From Sphaerulina vaccinii (lineage: Eukaryota; Ascomycota; Dothideomycetes; Mycosphaerellales; Mycosphaerellaceae), in assembly GCA_022570795.1 (NCBI GenBank), contig JAKUDP010000014.1, positions 558,001 through 622,000 on the forward strand: a stretch of 64,000 nucleotides of DNA, written 5' to 3'. Shown here piece after piece: positions 59,079-64,000 of the stretch (the stretch's first letter is position 1; every line of letters begins with the position of its first letter). The notes beneath the pieces are model-generated. The model made no database searches and was not told the DNA's origin. It worked only from the letters and a program-made list of their open reading frames with translations. A program made the position numbers and the translations under genes.

Positions 59079-61079
59079 TCAAGTGAAAAAGGAGCTCTTC
59101 GGTCTCTTCTCCCCACTACTCTCACTCTTCGTAAAAGCAGGTGGCCTCCCACGTTTCCGCTTCGCCGTACTCGGCTGTGATAGTCGGTGTGAAGGTAGAC
59201 TCTTCTCCGGTATAGGTGATGGCTCTTTCACAATCTCCTTAATAGTCTGCCTTGAAAGACATCCATCGATATGCTCGTTGAACTTCTTCTCATCCACGGC
59301 TTGCGGCAGAGAACAGATAGGACAATTCCATTGCTCTATTGGCTTCTTACGCGGACTGGCTTCTTCTTCCTTCTTGGCTTCTGCTTCGAGAAGAGCACGC
59401 CAGGCAAAGCCGTTTCCATATCTTGTGTAGTCATTGCCAACGCCGATGCCTTTGGATTGCAAGAAGGTTTTGGCATCGTTGGGAGGTTTGTCTTTTGAGG
59501 CACTCTCGGCATACTCCTGTGACAGCTGTTCGAGCTCATCAAGTTCTTGTTGTCGTTCTTCACGTGCAGCATCTTCGAATTCTGTGTCTGGCCATTTCTG
59601 CCAGCCGTCTTCGTCAAGCTCAATCCCGGGTTTCTCGTCATTCGAAGGTTGATGAGGGACGCTGGGTTGTCGTGCGCGACCAAAGAAGTCGACGTCTCCT
59701 TTCTTTATTGACACAAGGTGAGTGCAGCGCAGGCCCATCAGTCGGAGTTTCATGCCTGGAAAGTCCTTCTCCAGTTTCTGCAACATGGGAAGACTGTAGT
59801 GATACAGCTCGTCGGCAGTAAAGACTGCTTTCGGAGGCTGGACTTGCCGTGTGAAGACTTCGTAGGTGTGCAGCTTGACTTTCAGACAAAGCGTCCGGCC
59901 TTTGAACTCTGTTCTCTGAAGGTCTTCTTCTAGCGACTCTGCAGTGTGCCTCAACTTGTCGCGAAGCTCCTGAGGATCTGACATATCATGGAACGTGCTC
60001 TCAGTGCCAACACTCTTCCGCTCATGCTCCTCAGCCGGTCGAACATCAGTCCGTCCAAGACCAAGGTACACGCCCATCAGGAATTCGAATGTCTTGTCAC
60101 CGAAGAGTCTGTTGATGTACTGGCGATGAGCATATATATCGCCACATGTCTTGATCCCGATGGCGTCCAGCTCTCGTTCCAGAACTCGTCCGATGCCGTT
60201 GACCTTCCGAGTTGGCAAGTCTCTCATGAAGTTCAATATCGTGGTGCGCTCAGATAGTAGCTTGAATTGTCCGTTTGGCTTATTTTTGTTACTGCATATC
60301 TTCGCGAGCTTCGCATTTGCTGCAATACCTGCTGAGATAGTGATCTTGGTCTCTTGAAAGACCTGCTCTCGCATCTGACTGACAGCCTCTTCCGGATCCA
60401 TGTCATTATGGTCTTGACAGTACTTCGTGATGTTCAAGTAGGCCTCGTCGATTGATGCACTCTCAAAACGTGGGTCATACTGCTCAAGCACAGCTCGGAC
60501 TTCCTTAGCTTTGGCAGTATACTTCTCAAAGTTCAATGGAACATGGATGAGTTGCGGACACAGCTTGTCGGCCACGAAGCCTGCCATACCACTTCTACAG
60601 CCGAATTGTCTGGCCATGTAATTGCAGGTAGTGAGAACACCTTTGCCAACAGCAAAGGGTATATTCTTTAGGTCAGGATTGTCCAGCTCCTCAACTGCTG
60701 CATAGAAAGCATCACAATCTATGTGCACAATCGTCTGTGACAGGTCGCGCTCATATTCCAGCTGAGCAATATAATCATCGGCCTTCTTCAGCTCCTTCTT
60801 GAGGCCACCCTGGGCTTCGATGCGCTGAAGCTCTCGCTTCTTGGCCAAGATACTGTTGATTTTGACTGTGAGGGTCTTGTCCTTGTTCTCTTCGTTGGTG
60901 AAATACTTGCTGCCTTTGCTGGCATTGTATATGATTTCCGAAACCTCAGTCTGGTTGACACCATCCTGGCCAGATTTGGTAAGGGACGGGCCCAGCAGAT
61001 GGTACTTCAAGCTGTGATGCTGACTTGGTTCTGGGGCATCATCAGATCCATTTCCAGATCCAGTTCCATCCTCTGCCAT
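59079..61079 (-). CDS. POLK: Y-family translesion DNA polymerase kappa (DinB type)
   Basis: A single exon of 666 residues from the ATG at 61079. The kappa-type N-clasp (IIYNASKGSKYFTNEENKDKTL and following helix) precedes the palm. Catalytic residues are Asp121 in HIDCDAFYAAVEE and Asp211/Glu212 in SASIDEAYLNIT. The fingers contain FAVGKGVLTTCNYMAR. Helix-hairpin-helix LPTRKVNGIGRVLERELDAIGI and the little-finger domain follow. The C-terminus has one UBZ4-type ubiquitin-binding zinc finger (Cys586, Cys589, His603, Cys607), a basic nuclear-localisation stretch (KRKRGRPP) and ends KSSFFT, a possible degenerate PCNA-binding end. It bypasses minor-groove N2-guanine lesions. Saccharomyces lacks it; most filamentous fungi retain it. 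Confidence 0.95.
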   Translation of the reverse strand: MAEDGTGSGNGSDDAPEPSQHHSLKYHLLGPSLTKSGQDGVNQTEVSEIIYNASKGSKYFTNEENKDKTLTVKINSILAKKRELQRIEAQGGLKKELKKADDYIAQLEYERDLSQTIVHIDCDAFYAAVEELDNPDLKNIPFAVGKGVLTTCNYMARQFGCRSGMAGFVADKLCPQLIHVPLNFEKYTAKAKEVRAVLEQYDPRFESASIDEAYLNITKYCQDHNDMDPEEAVSQMREQVFQETKITISAGIAANAKLAKICSNKNKPNGQFKLLSERTTILNFMRDLPTRKVNGIGRVLERELDAIGIKTCGDIYAHRQYINRLFGDKTFEFLMGVYLGLGRTDVRPAEEHERKSVGTESTFHDMSDPQELRDKLRHTAESLEEDLQRTEFKGRTLCLKVKLHTYEVFTRQVQPPKAVFTADELYHYSLPMLQKLEKDFPGMKLRLMGLRCTHLVSIKKGDVDFFGRARQPSVPHQPSNDEKPGIELDEDGWQKWPDTEFEDAAREERQQELDELEQLSQEYAESASKDKPPNDAKTFLQSKGIGVGNDYTRYGNGFAWRALLEAEAKKEEEASPRKKPIEQWNCPICSLPQAVDEKKFNEHIDGCLSRQTIKEIVKEPSPIPEKSLPSHRLSQPSTAKRKRGRPPAFTKSESSGEKRPKSSFFT

Positions 61080-61540
61080 CGTGACATGGCTCTGTCTCCG
61101 CAGATCTATGTATGTTTGCAATTATGCTATAAGGAGACGCGACGTCGCGAAAAAGATGAAGGATGTGACGCGCCACACGCTGTAGCAAGCGCGATCCTGG
61201 TAGTTCGCCTCGTGCCGAGCACGGACTGTTTATCGACGCTAGATCACTCTGTTGATCTGATGCAACGAGATGCAAATTGGAAGAGTAGGCAACTCGAATT
61301 GACAGAAATCCGGTTTCACCACCAAAAGGCCCCTGACTTATTGCGACGACGTGACTCTTACACTGCGATATACACATAGCGACGGCGGCGACGACAACGA
61401 GCAACACTACACCGCAATCACACCCGCACGACCGTTCCGCCATTCACATGTCACGACCAACGCTCACTTGGGGGTAGTGCGCGGCGACGACGCTTCACCG
61501 CGAGTGTGAATGTGAATGCAGGCGATGGTGGTGTTCTACA
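61080..61540. promoter_or_regulatory. Divergent promoter region between POLK and the coiled-coil gene
   Basis: 461 bp between two divergent ATGs, with no supported ORF. It should contain both promoters; no single element is claimed. Confidence 0.5.
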
Positions 61541-63565
61541 ATGTCCACCGATCGTAACAATCGCCCGCTGAAGCCCACACTTGCTTCGACCAGGACGGCC
61601 ACCTCGAGGACTCCTCTGACTCCACGCATTGCTGGCAGTGCGACAACGACGTCAACAGCGACACCGACGACTGCTAGGCCAGCTGCGCCCCGAGTAGCAG
61701 CGCGCGCACCATTACTATCTCCACGAGTGAGGGCACAAGATGTTACTCCCGCAAAGGAGGCCACAAGCAAGGACAACATTACACCACGTTCATCTGCGAG
61801 AAGGTCGAGGGTCGGAGTACGCAGCGGGTCTAACTCTCCTGCAAACGACGAGACCCCAAATGATGCCAGATCGCAGAATGGAGGAGTGCTGGGGGAGGGG
61901 GCTATGGGCAGGAACAGTGCTGTGAGCGGATTGAATCTAGGTCCGAGTCTTGGTGTGCCGAACAAGTCGCGAACCAGCAGGCCGAACAGTGTTGTGAGTG
62001 ACAGCAAATCGAGGATTGGTCGCTCACCTCCCTTGGTGCGATCTCCTGGCATTGCAGACTTTGGACAATCTGGTGCTAGCAATAGTTTCGAGAACCGCTT
62101 CTTTCATGCTAGCGACGCAAAGAAGCAGGAACCTGTGCCTAAGCGACCAGAGCCGAAGAAGACGCCGACATTCTTCTATGCGGATGGCAACCAGGACAAG
62201 AGGTCCACTCCACCGAAAGAGCCCTCTCCAGTGCTATCGGCAGTGGGCGAGAAGCGTCCTCCTGGGCCTTTTCTCAAGGCAGAATCAAATCCTATAAGGA
62301 GTCCTCAACTGCTGTCCCCGGCATTCAACCAGTCTTCTTCCAGCCTGTCGTACTTTCCACCCACAGTGCCTCTCACTCCTCTCAGGTCACCATCGCCAAG
62401 TAAGGAGAACATACACTTGTCTTATAGGAAAGGCGCTTCTCAGATCTTTGGAATGCGACCCACGCCGAGGCCCAATCCATCTGTGCCAGATCTGAGCTCC
62501 ACACTCGTACAGGAGACACGGAGGCCTAGTGGATCATTGATTCATCGCAAGTCGTCGAGCTTGTCATCACTCAACTCTGGGAACGATCAGTCCCGGCGGC
62601 GATCAAATACAACGCTCGATGAGTCAGTACCGAGCTCGCCATTGACGCAAGAAATTTGTACACCTAATATGTCCCGTATGACGAGTCCACCCGCTGAGCT
62701 GCCATCTATCGATACTTCATTGGCCACGTCAGCTTTCGTTGGCTCACCATCCGAGTCGGCACTGCTGAGTCCGACCAAGACTGTGACACAGCTAGCAGCT
62801 GATGCTCGACGCGAGCGTAAGGTGCTCGATCTGGAGATATCAAACAGCTCCTTACTGGCCATCAATTCGAGTCTGGAAAGAGAATTGCGAAGGCAGAAGG
62901 CAGAGTTGAAGCGCTTTAGGCGACTTTCTCGTGCTGGTCGCTTGTCATCAGCGGCATACAGCTTACCCCGGAGGAGTGTGTCTGGCGATCTGGAGACACT
63001 TGGTGAGGAGAACGATGATGAAGATATCTGGGACGAAGACGATTATAGCGAGTCCGACGAAGACAGCTTAGCCAGTGGCAGCGACGCACGCTCGTCCAGT
63101 GCAACAAGTGAGCGTCTTGCTAAGGATGAGAAGCGCCTTAAAGTCGACCTTGAACGACATAGACAGCTACTGGTGCAAAGCCAGGCGATGAATCAAAGCC
63201 TGAAGCGATGCACGTATGCAACAGATGAGATGATCCGTGAAGGCAGGAAGGCTTTGGCGTATCACGTCCGAGTGTCTGATATCAAACTTGGAGGTCGGAT
63301 ACTGTCACCCGACCAAGAAGACGACACGCAGGATCTCATAGTGGACGACGATCATCATGACAACGACCAAGATGACGTAGAGGATGCCAGAGGACTCCTC
63401 GATGTGTGGCAAGGTGTGGTTCGGCCAGCCTTTGAAGGGAGTGAGGGCTCTGGGCGTGATTCAGGCATCGAAGTTGACAAACCGTATGGATTGGTTTCAG
63501 CTCGATACTCGAATACATCGAATACGACTGCAGATTCTGGACGTCCACCCGAGCATGCGAGCTAG
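61541..63565 (+). CDS. Ser/Pro-rich protein with central coiled coil, unknown function
   Basis: An intronless ORF of 674 residues, ATG at 61541. The first 400 residues are disordered, basic, and full of Ser-Pro and Thr-Pro sites (likely CDK/MAPK targets). A coiled-coil segment spans about residues 415-465 (ADARRERKVLDLEISNSSLLAINSSLERELRRQKAELKRFRR), and a second helix lies near 530-575 (KDEKRLKVDLERHRQLLVQSQAMNQSLKR). Acidic stretches (EENDDEDIWDEDDYSESDED) separate them, and another acidic run lies near residue 605. The layout resembles fungal cytoskeleton- or spindle-associated scaffolds, but I cannot name an orthologue. The likely role is protein-protein interaction under kinase control. 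Confidence 0.8.
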   Translation: MSTDRNNRPLKPTLASTRTATSRTPLTPRIAGSATTTSTATPTTARPAAPRVAARAPLLSPRVRAQDVTPAKEATSKDNITPRSSARRSRVGVRSGSNSPANDETPNDARSQNGGVLGEGAMGRNSAVSGLNLGPSLGVPNKSRTSRPNSVVSDSKSRIGRSPPLVRSPGIADFGQSGASNSFENRFFHASDAKKQEPVPKRPEPKKTPTFFYADGNQDKRSTPPKEPSPVLSAVGEKRPPGPFLKAESNPIRSPQLLSPAFNQSSSSLSYFPPTVPLTPLRSPSPSKENIHLSYRKGASQIFGMRPTPRPNPSVPDLSSTLVQETRRPSGSLIHRKSSSLSSLNSGNDQSRRRSNTTLDESVPSSPLTQEICTPNMSRMTSPPAELPSIDTSLATSAFVGSPSESALLSPTKTVTQLAADARRERKVLDLEISNSSLLAINSSLERELRRQKAELKRFRRLSRAGRLSSAAYSLPRRSVSGDLETLGEENDDEDIWDEDDYSESDEDSLASGSDARSSSATSERLAKDEKRLKVDLERHRQLLVQSQAMNQSLKRCTYATDEMIREGRKALAYHVRVSDIKLGGRILSPDQEDDTQDLIVDDDHHDNDQDDVEDARGLLDVWQGVVRPAFEGSEGSGRDSGIEVDKPYGLVSARYSNTSNTTADSGRPPEHAS

Positions 63566-64000
63566 AAGGTGGCATATAATACGCACCCGAACATGGTGGC
63601 ATCCACACGTGCGAGACCTATCATTTCAGCAGATAGCATGAAAGGCACCAGTCCGCTGCAACACGAGATGAACGAAAAGGCTTACAGCTTGCCGCGATCG
63701 AGACCTGCACTGCCCCGCGAGTGGTTCACACATCGATAAGGCTCTGTCCGCTATGCCGGCGAGTCGCGTCTTTGGCATGCCACCGAGAGGCAGCGGCAGC
63801 GGAACTTGACATGAGGTTCTGGTCCCGATCGAGCGGCTGTAACGGCTGAGAGCAGAACTGGTCCTGCATAGAGCTTTAAGCTCTTGTTCCTGTACATATA
63901 TTTGCGTGATACCCAGATCAGTTCCTTTTGTTCGTTGCGGTTGAGGCGTTGGTGTTTGCAATACCCATGGATGTTGTTGAGATGTGCGAGAAGTTCTGGA
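63566..64000. other. 3' flank at the window end
   Basis: 435 bp with no supported gene. A 111-codon minus-strand ORF (63626-63961) has no coding character. A gene continuing past the right edge cannot be judged. Confidence 0.5.

Noticed and set aside
63626..63961. 111-codon minus-strand ORF near the window end
   Set aside because: No domain, poor composition, and it lies in the expected 3' UTR of the coiled-coil gene.

Overview
The window is a piece of nuclear chromosome from a filamentous ascomycete. The closest fit is the Dothideomycetes (Capnodiales/Mycosphaerellales-like), judged from protein style only, since no search could be run. Supporting signs are many short GT-AG introns (about 48 to 139 nt) with CTAAC/CTGAC branch sites, no operons, genes on both strands with 0.2-1.5 kb spacers, and typical fungal families (Zn2Cys6 factor, PTH11-like receptor, HsbA wall protein, siderophore transporter, Ste6-type ABC exporter). 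I found no tRNA, rRNA, CRISPR array or recognisable transposon.

Layout. 1-6 kb: a low-complexity basic protein, a Gfo/Idh/MocA oxidoreductase and a calcineurin-like phosphoesterase. 6-12 kb: a gene-poor, accessory-looking stretch with a short Zn2Cys6 factor, a decayed gene on the minus strand (about 8660-9806), and a secreted, modular, KR-punctuated repeat protein (9892-11148) that is the most unusual locus here. 12-26 kb: GNA1, TRM44, a disordered glycine-zipper protein, a siderophore transporter with iron-type GATA sites upstream, a large unknown protein with a Cys-rich tail, and UBC13. 26-40 kb: an Mtc5/WDR59-like SEA-complex protein, an HsbA-family wall protein, an ER-type short-chain reductase, a ZZ/EF-hand membrane protein, and a PTH11-like 7-TM protein with a 6-nt micro-exon. 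40-64 kb: mostly housekeeping genes, namely RPN2, CET1, RRP12, a PBDC1/Ypl225w homologue, a STE6-type exporter, DNA polymerase kappa, and two disordered unknowns.

Functional links. GNA1 and the HsbA protein both bear on the cell wall. UBC13 and Pol kappa both belong to DNA-damage tolerance. TRM44, RRP12, PBDC1 and CET1 belong to RNA and translation. These links are not clustered pathways. The only stretch that reads as a candidate lineage-specific locus is 7-11 kb: transcription factor, broken gene, secreted repeat precursor. Exon structures below were assembled by hand from splice consensus, reading frame and family conservation; spliced lengths were checked to be multiples of three.
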